Source of the DNA: Agrobacterium tumefaciens
GTDB lineage: Bacteria > Pseudomonadota > Alphaproteobacteria > Rhizobiales > Rhizobiaceae
DNA length: 64,000 bases
Assembly: GCA_025559845.1 (NCBI GenBank)
Contig: CP048470.1
Location: 2,217,001-2,281,000 of the forward strand
Reading direction: 5' to 3'
Shown: positions 25,505 to 35,647 of the stretch, piece by piece
Layout of the letters: every line of letters begins with the position of its first letter
How positions within the stretch are numbered: the stretch's first letter is position 1
Made by a program: the position numbers and the translations under genes
Notes under the pieces: model-generated
What the model saw: only the letters and a program-made list of their open reading frames with translations
Databases searched by the model: none
Told to the model about the DNA's origin: nothing

Positions 25505-28396
25505 ATGCCACTTTCCGCCGGTTCCGCAGAAAAGCTTACGCTTTACATTGACGGTGCTGAATGCCGTGTCGAAGCGGGAGCCAGCATTGCAGCCGCAATG
25601 GCGCAATCGGGCCGGCATGGGTTTTCCTGTGATACGAGTGGGAAAGCGCGTGGGCTCTTTTGCGGGATGGGTGTTTGTCACGACTGTCTTGTAACGGTTG
25701 ATGGTCGCACCAGCCAGCGAGCCTGCATGACACAGGTATCACCGGGCATGCATGTGGAACGTCAGTCAGCCCGGCCAGATATCCTTGACGAGCGCCTGAA
25801 AGAGATTGCACCGCGACCTCTGGCGGTTGGCGAAAGGCGCATGGATGTGCTCATCATTGGCGCAGGTCCTGGCGGCCTTTCCGCGGCACTTGTTGCGGCG
25901 GAGGCAGGTGCATCGGTTGTTGTTCTGGATGAGCGGCATAGCGCCGGTGGCCAATTCTATAAACAACCGAACACACCGGTCGCCGCCGACGTCCTCAGAA
26001 CAGACACGCAGGCTTCCGATGGTGCCGCTCTGATTGATCGAGCCCGCAACGCGGGTGTTACACTTGTGGCGGGCGTTACTGTTTGGGGCGCGTCGCGCAA
26101 CGATGACGGTGAATTGTCGGTAGGTTGCTACGGGCCCGACGGTGCGTTTTATGCCGTCCCGGATATGATGGTGATTGCCACGGGCGCTTTCGAGCGCCCC
26201 GCACCCATCCCCGGATGGACGCTCCCGGGTGTCATGACAGCAGGCGCTGCGCAGACGTTGTTGCGCAGCTATGCCACACTCCCTGGCAAGCGGATCGTTG
26301 TTGCCGGCAACGGACCACTCAACATTCAGGTCGCGATGGAAGTCCTGAAAGCAGGAGGGCAAGTGGCCGCTCTCGTCGATCGCGCTTTGTCCCCCTTTCA
26401 TAATCCCGCGGCCGCGCTTGCTGTCCTTAGATGCGACCCTGCCTTGGCTCTCAAGGGTATGCGCGAACTCGTCAGACTGACGAAGGCACGTATACCGCTT
26501 TTCTGGAGAAGTCGCGTTCTGGCGGTCGAGGGCGACACACAGGTGGAGCGTGTGGCGATTTCAACGCCCACTGGACCCCGTTATTTCGAGGCCGACACTG
26601 TGCTCCTGGGTGGAGATTTTACGGCGTCGAACGAGGTTTCAAGGTTGGTGGGTTGCGCGCATGACGTTGCCGCTGACGGCTCACTTGTCGCCCGGTGCGG
26701 CAAGGACGGAGAGAGTTCGTTGCCCAACGTTTATATTGTTGGCGAGGCTTCGCGTTTTGGCGGCGCTTACGTTGCGATGTCTGAAGGGCGGCTTGCGGGC
26801 CTCGCAGTTGCTCGAAAGCTTGGATTGAGTGAGAGGTCGGACGCCAAGGCTGCAAACAGGCTTCTGCGATCGAGACGGTTTCAGGGCGCTTTGTGGTCGC
26901 TATTTGCCGATGGCGCTGAGAAAAAGTCAGAACTCGAAGACAGCACGATCGCCTGTCGGTGTGAGAATATCACTGTCGGTCGCTTGCGAGAAATTTCAGG
27001 CGAGGGACCGCCCGACATCGCAACCTTGAAACGCCTGACGCGTGCCGGCATGGGGCGTTGCCAGAGCCGCTATTGTGGTCGAACCTTGACGGAACTTGCC
27101 GGCAAACCTCAATCGCAGACGCAAGGCTTACTCGCACCGCAGATGCCCCTTCGCCCGGTGCCGCTTGCAGCCTTATCTGTCGAAAAGGCGGAATGGGGCG
27201 GCCATAAGCGCGCACTCTTGCCGGAACGCCCGCCTCTTTCGAACCAGGAGCCATTGCCAAGAACCGAGGTTGGTACACTCGTCATCGGTGCCGGTATAGC
27301 TGGCCTTTCCACAGCCTACTTTCTTGCAGAGAGCGGTGACGATGTCGTCGTCGTGGAGCGTGGCTTTCCCGGAGGCCTGGCGTCCGGCGGAAATGCAGGC
27401 AGCTTGCATGCGCAACTTCTCTCCTTCGATCATGGCGCTCGTGCTGAAGGCGGCGGTGGTCCTGCCGCCCGCACGCTCTCACTGCAGCGCGATTCCATCG
27501 ATCTCTGGCTGAGCCTTGAGAAGCGCTTTGGTGTCGACTTCGAGATGAAGATAACCGGTGGACTGATGGTCGCCGAGACGGAGGCCCATCTCCGGTTTCT
27601 TGAGGAAAAGACGGCCATGGAACGGGCCTCGGGGATCGATTGTCATGTCATCGGAAAACAGGATCTCCACCGGCTTGAACCAGCCCTCTCGTCCGCGATG
27701 ATCGGTGCTGCGTATTGCCCTCAGGAGGGGAAGATCAATCCGTTGATCGCGACGCGTCACATGGCAGATGCCGCCAAGAAGGCCGGTACGTCCATTTTCG
27801 ATCGTACTGAAGTCCTCTCAATTGAGGCCGCCGGCAATCGCTTTCTTGTCAAAACGTCACGAGGTACGATTTCGGCCATGCGTATCGTCAACGCAGCCGG
27901 CGCGTTTGCGTCGCGCATCGGCGCCATGCTTGGCCTCAACGTGCCCGTTTTCGGTGCGCCATTGCAGATGGTTGTTACAGAGGCTGCAGCTCCGGCAATT
28001 TCCCATCTGGTCGCTCATGCCGACCGCCACCTGACACTGAAGCAGGCGGCCAACGGTAATTTTCTGATTGGGGGCGGCTGGACTGCCGGCCTTGACCCTA
28101 TTCATAGCCATCCGCGCCCGCTGTTTTCCAGCCTTGAAGGTAACCTCTGGGTGGCGCAGCACGTGGTGCCTGGACTCCGCAAACTGCATGTGATCCGCAG
28201 CTGGGCGGCGATGAACATCAACATCGATGGTGCGCCAATCCTCGGCGAACATCCCGCCATGCCCGGTTTCTTCAATGCCGTTACGTCCAACGGCTATACG
28301 CTAGGGCCGCTCGTCGGCCAACTCACGGCTGCAATGGTTACAGGCCGTGACCCAGGCCGCGATCTGTCGGCATTTTCCATTTCCCGTTTCCAGTGA
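25505..28396 (+). CDS. Tripartite FAD dehydrogenase: fused [2Fe-2S], NAD(P)/FAD-BFD and DAO subunits (HcnABC/opine oxidase type)
   Basis: A 963-residue protein joining what are normally three subunits. Residues 1-90 are an HcnA-like [2Fe-2S] domain (Cys53, Cys58, Cys61, Cys74). Residues 112 to about 480 are an HcnB/OoxA-like FAD domain (GAGPGG at 119-124; second nucleotide site [10 protein letters not shown]). Residues 483-530 are a BFD-like [2Fe-2S] motif (Cys485, Cys487, Cys520, Cys525). From about 590 a D-amino-acid-oxidase domain follows ([10 protein letters not shown]; later NAAGAF and [10 protein letters not shown]). No signal peptide is seen. It should oxidise a secondary amine, D-amino acid or imino acid and pass electrons through the clusters. 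Hydroxyproline-, opine- or glycine-like substrates are possible. Confidence 0.88.
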   Translation: MPLSAGSAEKLTLYIDGAECRVEAGASIAAAMAQSGRHGFSCDTSGKARGLFCGMGVCHDCLVTVDGRTSQRACMTQVSPGMHVERQSARPDILDERLKEIAPRPLAVGERRMDVLIIGAGPGGLSAALVAAEAGASVVVLDERHSAGGQFYKQPNTPVAADVLRTDTQASDGAALIDRARNAGVTLVAGVTVWGASRNDDGELSVGCYGPDGAFYAVPDMMVIATGAFERPAPIPGWTLPGVMTAGAAQTLLRSYATLPGKRIVVAGNGPLNIQVAMEVLKAGGQVAALVDRALSPFHNPAAALAVLRCDPALALKGMRELVRLTKARIPLFWRSRVLAVEGDTQVERVAISTPTGPRYFEADTVLLGGDFTASNEVSRLVGCAHDVAADGSLVARCGKDGESSLPNVYIVGEASRFGGAYVAMSEGRLAGLAVARKLGLSERSDAKAANRLLRSRRFQGALWSLFADGAEKKSELEDSTIACRCENITVGRLREISGEGPPDIATLKRLTRAGMGRCQSRYCGRTLTELAGKPQSQTQGLLAPQMPLRPVPLAALSVEKAEWGGHKRALLPERPPLSNQEPLPRTEVGTLVIGAGIAGLSTAYFLAESGDDVVVVERGFPGGLASGGNAGSLHAQLLSFDHGARAEGGGGPAARTLSLQRDSIDLWLSLEKRFGVDFEMKITGGLMVAETEAHLRFLEEKTAMERASGIDCHVIGKQDLHRLEPALSSAMIGAAYCPQEGKINPLIATRHMADAAKKAGTSIFDRTEVLSIEAAGNRFLVKTSRGTISAMRIVNAAGAFASRIGAMLGLNVPVFGAPLQMVVTEAAAPAISHLVAHADRHLTLKQAANGNFLIGGGWTAGLDPIHSHPRPLFSSLEGNLWVAQHVVPGLRKLHVIRSWAAMNINIDGAPILGEHPAMPGFFNAVTSNGYTLGPLVGQLTAAMVTGRDPGRDLSAFSISRFQ

Positions 28397-28403
28397 GGCG
28401 ACA

Positions 28404-29132
<729 letters not shown>

Positions 29133-29155
29133 CGAAAATTGGAAAGGAGTACGCC

Positions 29156-30559
29156 ATGGGTGAACTCGATCTCATCGTACGCAACGGAACCATCGCAACA
29201 GCGTCTGACGTTTTCCGTGCCGATATTGGCATCAAAAATGGGCGCATCGTACAGATCGCCGAACATATTGATGCCAATGGAACGGTTGTCGATGCTGAAG
29301 GAAAATTTGTCCTGCCGGGTGGAATAGACAGCCACGTCCACATCTCGCAGCCTTCGGGTGATGGAATTGTCATGGCTGATGACTTCGAAAGCGGCACGCG
29401 TTCGGCACTGTTCGGTGGAAATACCACGCTTATGCCCTTTTGCCTGCAAGAGAAGGGAAAATCCTTGCGCGAGGCACTAAAGGCGTACCACGCTCTAGCT
29501 GATGGCAACTGCTACACAGACATCAGCTTCCACCTTATCGTCAACGAGCCAACCGAAGCTGTCCTCGGTCAGGAACTTCCAGCATTGATAGAGGATGGAT
29601 ATTCGTCGCTGAAAGTCTTTATGACCTACGACGATCTCCGTCTCAGCGATGCCGAGATCCTTAGGACACTGGATGTTGCTCGTGAGACCGGGGCAACGGT
29701 CATGGTCCATTGTGAAAATGAAGACGCGATCCGTTTCCTCATCGAAAAACACGAGGCTGCAGGTGATGTCGCGCCGCGTGCCCATGCCACGACGCGTCCA
29801 GCTGCTGTTGAACGCGAGGCGACGCACCGGGCGCTCACACTTGCAGAAATCGTCGATGTGCCGGTTGTTATCGTTCACGTCTCGAACGGGCAGGCGATGG
29901 ATGAGATTGGTCGTGCGCGGGCTCGCGGGGTGAAGGTTGTCGGCGAGACCTGCCCGCAATATCTGGTGCTGACGGCAGACGATCTTTCGGGCATGGATTG
30001 GGAGGGTGCAAAATTTGTCTGCTCTCCACCGCCACGCGATCTGGCTGCACACGATGAGTGCTGGCTTGGTATCGAGAACGGCGTCTTCGATCTGTTCTCT
30101 TCTGACCATTGCCCATTCCGTTATGACGACGAGCGCGGCAAGCTCAATCCGAGAGGGCGCCTGAGCTTTCGCCATATCCCGAACGGTATTCCCGGCGTGG
30201 AAACAAGGATGCCGATCCTGTTTTCCGAAGGCGTCATGAAGGGTCGGATTGATTTACAGCGCTTTGTTGCCCTTACAGCGACAAATCACGCGAAAACATA
30301 CGGTTTGTATCCGCAGAAGGGAACCATCGCCATTGGCTCCGATGCCGATCTTGCAATCTGGGATCCGAAAGAAAAACGTACAATCCGCCATGCCGAACTC
30401 CACGATGGGGCAGACTATTCGCCCTATGAGGGAATGGATGTCGCGGGCTGGCCGACGACCGTCATTCTGGGCGGACGCATCATGGTCGAGGACGGGGTGC
30501 TTAAGGGCAAGAAAGGCGACGGTGTTTATCGCGCCGCGAGTACCCGCCGAAAGGCTTGA
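29156..30559 (+). CDS. Dihydropyrimidinase/D-hydantoinase-type cyclic amidohydrolase
   Basis: A 467-residue amidohydrolase with a complete binuclear metal centre: His60 and His62 (SHVH), the carboxylated Lys153 (SLKVFMTY), His185 (MVHCEN), His241 (VIVHVS) and Asp317 (SSDHCP). It hydrolyses a cyclic amide such as a hydantoin or dihydropyrimidine to an N-carbamoyl acid. The ATG at 29156 follows AAGGAG with good spacing; a frame from 29129 overlaps the ATPase gene. No carbamoylase gene is in the operon, so the product may differ from classical hydantoin use. Confidence 0.88.
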   Translation: MGELDLIVRNGTIATASDVFRADIGIKNGRIVQIAEHIDANGTVVDAEGKFVLPGGIDSHVHISQPSGDGIVMADDFESGTRSALFGGNTTLMPFCLQEKGKSLREALKAYHALADGNCYTDISFHLIVNEPTEAVLGQELPALIEDGYSSLKVFMTYDDLRLSDAEILRTLDVARETGATVMVHCENEDAIRFLIEKHEAAGDVAPRAHATTRPAAVEREATHRALTLAEIVDVPVVIVHVSNGQAMDEIGRARARGVKVVGETCPQYLVLTADDLSGMDWEGAKFVCSPPPRDLAAHDECWLGIENGVFDLFSSDHCPFRYDDERGKLNPRGRLSFRHIPNGIPGVETRMPILFSEGVMKGRIDLQRFVALTATNHAKTYGLYPQKGTIAIGSDADLAIWDPKEKRTIRHAELHDGADYSPYEGMDVAGWPTTVILGGRIMVEDGVLKGKKGDGVYRAASTRRKA

Positions 30560-30594
30560 ATAATTTTAAACTGACACACTGGAGACAATAACTG

Positions 30595-31008
30595 ATGAAG
30601 CTGAAGGTAACCGCCGGCCCCTACGTATTCGACGCTGTGCTGGAGATGGAAAAAGCCCCTAAAACCTGTGAGGCATTCCTTGCTCGCATGCCATTCGAAG
30701 GCCAGATCGTCCACGTGCGCTGGTCCGGTGAAGGTGTCTGGATTCCGCTTGGAGACTATGAGTTTGGCGTCGGATACGAAAACCATACCAGCCATCCGGC
30801 CCCTGGACAGTTCATTCTTTATCCAGGCGGTATCAGTGAAACGGAAATCTTGTTGGCGTATGGAGGCGTGGATTTCTCCTCGAAAGTCGGACAGCTCGCG
30901 GGAAACCATTTCATTACGCTGACGTCCAATCTGGACAAGCTGGCGGAACTTGGGCCGAAAGTTCTTTGGGAGGGGGCACACCCGATCCGCTTCGAAGTGG
31001 CGGAGTGA
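30595..31008 (+). CDS. DUF3830 cyclophilin-like small protein
   Basis: A 137-residue soluble protein starting MKLKVTAGPYVFDAVLEMEK, with CEAFLARMPFEGQIVHVRWSGE, HPAPGQFILYPGG and the end NLDKLAELGPKVLWEGA. It looks like the DUF3830 group, which has a cyclophilin-like barrel and often lies beside hydantoinase or amino-acid catabolic genes. Biochemical role unknown. Last gene of the operon, 35 nt after the hydantoinase, with GGAGACA upstream, and followed by a strong terminator. Confidence 0.75.
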   Translation: MKLKVTAGPYVFDAVLEMEKAPKTCEAFLARMPFEGQIVHVRWSGEGVWIPLGDYEFGVGYENHTSHPAPGQFILYPGGISETEILLAYGGVDFSSKVGQLAGNHFITLTSNLDKLAELGPKVLWEGAHPIRFEVAE

Positions 31009-31020
31009 GCGTTTGAGAAA

Positions 31021-31046
31021 TGGCGGACAGGGTGACCTGTCCGCCA
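31021..31046. terminator. Terminator, probably bidirectional
   Basis: Perfect 11-bp stem TGGCGGACAGG / CCTGTCCGCCA with loop GTGA, followed by a T run at 31054-31058. It lies between the convergent DUF3830 and aztD genes. Confidence 0.85.
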
Positions 31047-31058
31047 CATAGGCAATTT

Positions 31059-32303
31059 TTAGTGCGAAACTCCCGAACCGCCAACTGCGACGATCGAGAA
31101 CGGTTGGCCTTCCACGGGGATCGTGCGCGTTTCTTTCAGGGTCTCGGCGTCCACCACCCGTATCAGCGAGTGGCGTGGATCCGAAAGAGCGATCTTGCCG
31201 TCGGCGACTGCAAGGCGCGGGCGCGCGTCACGCCAATGGCCGTCTTTGCTGTAAGGCTCGGTTATCTTCGATTTTCGTACGATAGCCGCCTCAAGAATAT
31301 CAAGGACGTGCAGATCCCCGTCTTCTGTCAGGATGTAGGCATTGCGCGGGTTGGCGGGATCGAGGATGAAGTCGACACGTCGTGTTGGTAGCTCGATGAG
31401 ACGGAACTTTTCCTCGCCGTCCGGATCGATGAGAACCACTTTGTTTTCGCCGTAGTTGCCGAGGAAGAACTGCATGGATTTACCGCCAAGCAGCGTACCG
31501 GTGTTCGCCTTCGGGAAATGCTCCGGGTATGGGAGCATTTCAAATTCTGGACCATCGATGCCGCCAGGCCGGGCAACCAGAACGCCTTCTTTGCAACCGA
31601 ATGCGACTAGTCTGGCGGAAGTTGCCTCGCCATGCAGATCCGTGCACTTTGCTTGCTGACCGACTTCTTTTCCGTCCTTGTCGAGGACGCGCACTCCGAC
31701 ACGTGGCGGCAAGGCATCGGGCTTCAATTCAGCGTTCTGATCGGGGACTGATACAAGGACGTAGCGCCCCATCGTGACCGCGACACCGTGATGGGCTGCC
31801 GTTGTGTCGATTGTTCGGACCTTTGCCTTTCCTTCCAGTAGAGCTGCCTCGTCGATAACGTCGGCCTTGCCGCCGCGATCGTAAAAGAGAATAGCGTGAT
31901 CATCGTGGGGTACCACGTGGAACGGACGTTTTCCTTCGAAAATCACAGGCAGGAGGGCGGTCTCTTCCACATCGAGATCTCGGTGCTCACCGTGGTCGGA
32001 TAAAATAATGCCGGTTTTGATGATGTTGACGACGTCTGCGTCCGATTGGGTCGCGAACACCGTCTGTCCGGTGGCACTTGCAGTGAGTGCTGCGTAACCC
32101 TTCAAATCATAGCGCGCCAGTTCCTTCCCGTCTTCGAAATTGATCGCGCGGACAATTGGTTGGGAATGGTCTGCGACGAAAAGGCGCCACTCCGTGCGGC
32201 TGTCCTGGCTTTCCTCTGCTGATGCATTGAGTGTGGCAAAGGGCGCAAACAGTAGAGAAGACGCAAGCGCAGACATGAGGAAATTATGAAGAGGAGGTGC
32301 CAT
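31059..32303 (-). CDS. aztD: Zinc metallochaperone, beta-propeller (AztD-like)
   Basis: A 414-residue exported protein. The leader ends at about residue 29 (FAPFATLNASA before EES). The rest is made of repeated propeller-like strands (VADHSQPIVRAINFEDGKEL, YDLKGYAALTA, VRVLDKDGKEV, RLAVADGKIALSDPRHS) and several His-rich spots (SDHGEHRD, HVVPHDDH, AAHHGV). These features match AztD, which passes zinc to an ABC-type zinc-binding protein in the periplasm. It stands alone here, with no zinc ABC genes beside it. A double Zur-like palindrome 53 nt upstream indicates zinc starvation induction. GGAAGGAC precedes the ATG at 32303. Confidence 0.8.
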   Translation of the reverse strand: MAPPLHNFLMSALASSLLFAPFATLNASAEESQDSRTEWRLFVADHSQPIVRAINFEDGKELARYDLKGYAALTASATGQTVFATQSDADVVNIIKTGIILSDHGEHRDLDVEETALLPVIFEGKRPFHVVPHDDHAILFYDRGGKADVIDEAALLEGKAKVRTIDTTAAHHGVAVTMGRYVLVSVPDQNAELKPDALPPRVGVRVLDKDGKEVGQQAKCTDLHGEATSARLVAFGCKEGVLVARPGGIDGPEFEMLPYPEHFPKANTGTLLGGKSMQFFLGNYGENKVVLIDPDGEEKFRLIELPTRRVDFILDPANPRNAYILTEDGDLHVLDILEAAIVRKSKITEPYSKDGHWRDARPRLAVADGKIALSDPRHSLIRVVDAETLKETRTIPVEGQPFSIVAVGGSGVSH

Positions 32304-32355
32304 GAGTGTCCTTCCGACAGTTAAGGTCCGATCGCGATAGCGAGGTATCGGTTCT

Positions 32356-32395
32356 GTAATGTTATTACATTCAATCTGAAATGTAATAACATTAC
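32356..32395. promoter_or_regulatory. Double Zur-like operator upstream of aztD
   Basis: Two 16-bp arms (GTAATGTTATTACATT and its exact complement) are separated by 8 bp. Each arm is itself a palindrome, AATGT-N4-ACATT, with centres 22 bp or about two helical turns apart. The AT-rich form resembles alphaproteobacterial Zur sites; it lies 53 nt before the aztD start. Confidence 0.75.
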
Positions 32396-32567
32396 GATAG
32401 CGCGGACTGTCAACCCGTGCGGCGCCAGATGTGGAAAAACGGACTCAAAAAATGTTGGAAAATTAGAAAGGCAACGACGCCGTCAACGGGCGGAGCGCCC
32501 AGATGCCATTTTAGATAGGCGAGGGGAGGTGTGGCCACGTATGTTCTGCGCGCCGAGGATGCGGGAT

Positions 32568-32595
32568 CACGCCGGCAAACTGTTTTGCCGGCGTG
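32568..32595. terminator. Hairpin downstream of the aldehyde dehydrogenase gene
   Basis: Perfect 12-bp stem CACGCCGGCAAA / TTTGCCGGCGTG with a 4-nt loop, 10 nt past the stop of the minus-strand dehydrogenase. No clear T run. The remaining 170 bp up to the Zur sites show no gene. Confidence 0.65.
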
Positions 32596-32605
32596 AACTC
32601 AAAAA

Positions 32606-34117
32606 TCAACCGATGTCGGACGGGAGAACGTCAGCCGGAATGTTCTGGTAAGAAACCGGGCGCAGGAAGCGACGGATCGACATGGTGCCAACCGAGGTCG
32701 CACCGAAGTTGGTCGAGGCCGGGTAGGGGCCGCCGTGAACCATGGCATCAGAGACTTCGACACCCGTCGGGAAGCCGTTGGCGAGGACACGACCAGCCTT
32801 GCGCTCGAGGATCGGCAGAAGCTTGCGACCCAGTTCAGCGTCACCCGCATCGAGATGAAGCGTGGCGGTAAGCTGACCTTCGAAGCTTTTTGCCACTTCG
32901 ATCATTTCCTCGGCGCTGTCGACCGTCACGATAAGGCCGAGTGGCCCAAAGACTTCTTCCGCAAGTGCATGGTTGGCAAGCCAGTCCTTAGCAGAAACGC
33001 GGAACAGGTAAGGTGTGGCGTTGCGCAGATTGCAGGTGGTGGTCAGAACGTCGCGAACGCCGTTACCGGCTGCGATGCGGTCGCGGCCGTCGCGATAGGC
33101 AGAGGCAATCCCGTCCGTCAGCATGACTTGTGGGCCGACCTCGGACAGTGCAGCACGTGCCGTCTCGGCAATGGCGTCAGCCTGAGACGACAGGACGACA
33201 GCGATGCCGGGGTTCGTGCAGAACTGGCCAGCACCCATGGTGAGCGAACCTGCCCAGCCCTTTGCGATGGCTTCGCCGCGTGCGTTGATCGCTTCCGGCA
33301 GGAGGAACATCGGATTGACAGAGCCGAGTTCACCGAAGAACGGGATCGGCTCTGGACGCTGTGCACACAGGTCGAACAGGGCGCGTCCACCGGCCAGCGA
33401 CCCTGTGAAGCCGACTGCCTTGATGCGTGGATGCTGGACGAGGGCAGAGCCAACGTCACGACGGCCGCCCTGGATCAGCGAGAAAACGCCTGGGTGAAGG
33501 TTGTGCTTCTTGACGGCAGCAAGCACGGCTTCTGCAACGATCTCGCCAGTGCCAGGGTGAGCTGAGTGACCCTTGACGACCACCGGGCAACCGGCAGCAA
33601 GTGCTGCTGCGGTGTCGCCACCGGCAACAGAGAATGCCAGCGGGAAGTTGGATGCGCCGAAAACGGCAACCGGGCCGATTGGACGCTGCATAAGGCGAAT
33701 ATCCGGTCGGGGCAGCGGCTGGCGATCCGGCAGTGCCACGTCATGGCGGCGATCGAGATACTCGCCATTGCGAATGTGCGATGCGAAGAGGCGCAACTGA
33801 CCGGTCGTGCGGCCACGCTCGCCCTGAAGACGGCCTGCCGGCAGGCCCGTTTCGGCAGAGCCGATTTCGGTGATTGCGTCGGCGCGGGCTTCGATCTCGT
33901 CAGCAATGGTGTCGAGGAACGCGGCGCGCTCTTCCCGAGTGGTGTAACCGTAGCTCCAGAAGGCGTCTTCTGCGGCCTCGCACGCCTTGTTTACCAGGTC
34001 GACCGTACCGACCGAAAAGTCGAATGCTTCGCCTTGAGCCGGTTCACTACGAAACTTTGTTTCCGTTGCGACCCATTCTCCTGCGACGAGATGTTTGCCA
34101 TGCGGCTTGAAACTCAT
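32606..34117 (-). CDS. NADP-type aldehyde dehydrogenase, alpha-ketoglutarate semialdehyde (2,5-dioxovalerate) type
   Basis: A 503-residue ALDH with catalytic Cys300 (GAGQFCTNPG) and Glu263 (FFGELGSVNP). PIGPVAVFGASNFPLAFSVAGGDTA is characteristic of the ketoglutarate-semialdehyde/2,5-dioxovalerate group used in glucarate, pentose and hydroxyproline catabolism. The ATG at 34117 (MSFKPHG) follows GGGAAGAG. It is 302 bp from uxuA, so it may have its own promoter. It could serve the hexonate operon upstream, or, by chemistry, the lyase/dehydrogenase operon at 22992-31008 if that yields the semialdehyde. Confidence 0.85.
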   Translation of the reverse strand: MSFKPHGKHLVAGEWVATETKFRSEPAQGEAFDFSVGTVDLVNKACEAAEDAFWSYGYTTREERAAFLDTIADEIEARADAITEIGSAETGLPAGRLQGERGRTTGQLRLFASHIRNGEYLDRRHDVALPDRQPLPRPDIRLMQRPIGPVAVFGASNFPLAFSVAGGDTAAALAAGCPVVVKGHSAHPGTGEIVAEAVLAAVKKHNLHPGVFSLIQGGRRDVGSALVQHPRIKAVGFTGSLAGGRALFDLCAQRPEPIPFFGELGSVNPMFLLPEAINARGEAIAKGWAGSLTMGAGQFCTNPGIAVVLSSQADAIAETARAALSEVGPQVMLTDGIASAYRDGRDRIAAGNGVRDVLTTTCNLRNATPYLFRVSAKDWLANHALAEEVFGPLGLIVTVDSAEEMIEVAKSFEGQLTATLHLDAGDAELGRKLLPILERKAGRVLANGFPTGVEVSDAMVHGGPYPASTNFGATSVGTMSIRRFLRPVSYQNIPADVLPSDIG

Positions 34118-34419
34118 TGTGCTCTTCCCTGAAAATCGAAACCTGTGTGGAACGTCCACCCGAGACCGTACGACTGGACCGCAGGCAGCAGGCAATTTGC
34201 CGACCTGACGATCCTTGTCCGGTTGCCCTCTGCCTTAACCCTTGTGGGGCTCTGGCGAAAGACGCTTTGTACTTTATTTGCTCGAAAAGTGTGATTATTT
34301 GACGACAACGTACAACAGCCACCGCCACACCTTCCTGCGTATGCCTGCAGGAAGGTGTAGCTGATTGGCTGGCCTTTTCCACGCAGATCCGGTCTTGAGT
34401 GAATATGACGGATGGTGGA
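34118..34419. other. Intergenic region between uxuA and aldehyde dehydrogenase, with hairpin
   Basis: No credible gene in 302 bp. A perfect 12-bp inverted repeat ACACCTTCCTGC / GCAGGAAGGTGT (34327-34338 and 34347-34358) lies about 60 nt after the uxuA stop and may end that transcript, though no T run follows. The AT-rich stretch near 34260-34310 is where a dehydrogenase promoter could lie. Confidence 0.5.
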
Positions 34420-35631
34420 TCAGGTTGTGGATGTGTCGCTCAGGCCGAAACGGCTGTGCATCAGGGTTCGTTCGATCCCGCGCAATTCCGCCAGCCCCTT
34501 CAGGCGGCCGATGGCAGGATAACCTGGCTGGGCACCTCGCCTGAGATCGTCGAGGATTTCCTGTCCATGGTCCGGTCGCATTGGTATCTGGTGATCCTGG
34601 CGCCCTTCAGCGCGGCGTCGCGATTCCTCCTGGATGAGCGCCGCAATGACCGCCACCATATCCGTGCCCCCTTCCAGATGCTCGTCTTCAAAAAAGGAGC
34701 AGGGCACCGTATCGGTGTCGCGCGTTACATTACGCAGGTGAACGAAGTGAATGCGATCAGCAAAGCGTTTGGCGATGAAGGGAAGATTGTTGTCTGCACG
34801 TGCACCGAGCGAACCGGTACACAGAGTTACACCGTTTGCCCGGCTGTCGACCTGAGACAGCATGTGGGCATAATCCGCCTCGGTCGACAAGATCCGTGGC
34901 AGGCCGAGCAGGGGCCACGGCGGATCATCGCCGTGGGCGCAAATATTGATGCCGACTTCTTCTGCCACTGGAACGACCTCCGACAGGAAGTCGATGAGGT
35001 TCTGTTGCAGTCTGGTACGATCAATACCTTGATAGGAGCTGAGTTTTTCCAGGAGTTGTTCTAGTGTATAACCATCTGCGGAGCCGGGCAGGCCGGCACC
35101 TATGTTCTTGCCGAGTGCCGCGATCTTTTCATCGGCCATTCCCGAAAACCGTTGTGCAGCCTGATCGTGGAGCCAGTCGGGGTAGTCAGCTCGAGCGTCT
35201 GGCCGCTTGAGAATGTGGATATCGAAGGCTGCGAAGTCGACAAGGTCGAACCGCATGGCTCTCGCGCCATGCCTGGTCTCCCACCGCAAATCAGTTCTGG
35301 TCCAATCCAGAACCGGCATGAAATTGTAGCACACAGTTCGAATACCGGAGGCCGACAATCGGCGCAGTGTTTCCTGCCAGTTCAAGACGTGGCGTTTCCA
35401 TTCACCCCTTTGGGTCTTGATATCCTCAGAGACAGGCACACTTTCCACCACGTCCCAGACCAGCCCGCCTGCCTTGATCGCCTCATGCCGCTTGCTGATC
35501 TCCTCCACCGGCCAGACATCACCCGTCGCTATGTGGTGCAATGCACTGACAATGCCTTGTGCACCCGCCTGTGCTGCATCTTGCACTGTCACTTTGTCGA
35601 CCGGTCCGAACCACCGCCACGTATGTCTCAT
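34420..35631 (-). CDS. uxuA: Mannonate dehydratase
   Basis: A 403-residue TIM-barrel enzyme that dehydrates D-mannonate to 2-keto-3-deoxygluconate in hexuronate breakdown. Family features are MRHTWRWFGP at the start, ASGIRTVCYNFMPVLDWTRT, NICAHGDDPPWPLLGLPRIL (metal-site region), GSLGARADNNLP and HFVHLRNVTRD. The ATG at 35631 follows AAGGACA; a longer frame reaching into the dehydrogenase gene is spurious. Length fits the family. It lies 16 nt after the idnD-like gene, in one operon with the TRAP transporter. Confidence 0.93.
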   Translation of the reverse strand: MRHTWRWFGPVDKVTVQDAAQAGAQGIVSALHHIATGDVWPVEEISKRHEAIKAGGLVWDVVESVPVSEDIKTQRGEWKRHVLNWQETLRRLSASGIRTVCYNFMPVLDWTRTDLRWETRHGARAMRFDLVDFAAFDIHILKRPDARADYPDWLHDQAAQRFSGMADEKIAALGKNIGAGLPGSADGYTLEQLLEKLSSYQGIDRTRLQQNLIDFLSEVVPVAEEVGINICAHGDDPPWPLLGLPRILSTEADYAHMLSQVDSRANGVTLCTGSLGARADNNLPFIAKRFADRIHFVHLRNVTRDTDTVPCSFFEDEHLEGGTDMVAVIAALIQEESRRRAEGRQDHQIPMRPDHGQEILDDLRRGAQPGYPAIGRLKGLAELRGIERTLMHSRFGLSDTSTT

Positions 35632-35647
35632 TGTATGTCCTTCGATG

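Noticed and set aside
29495..30175. 226-codon frame opposite the hydantoinase gene
   Set aside because: The hydantoinase has every metal ligand in place; the opposite frame has no domain.
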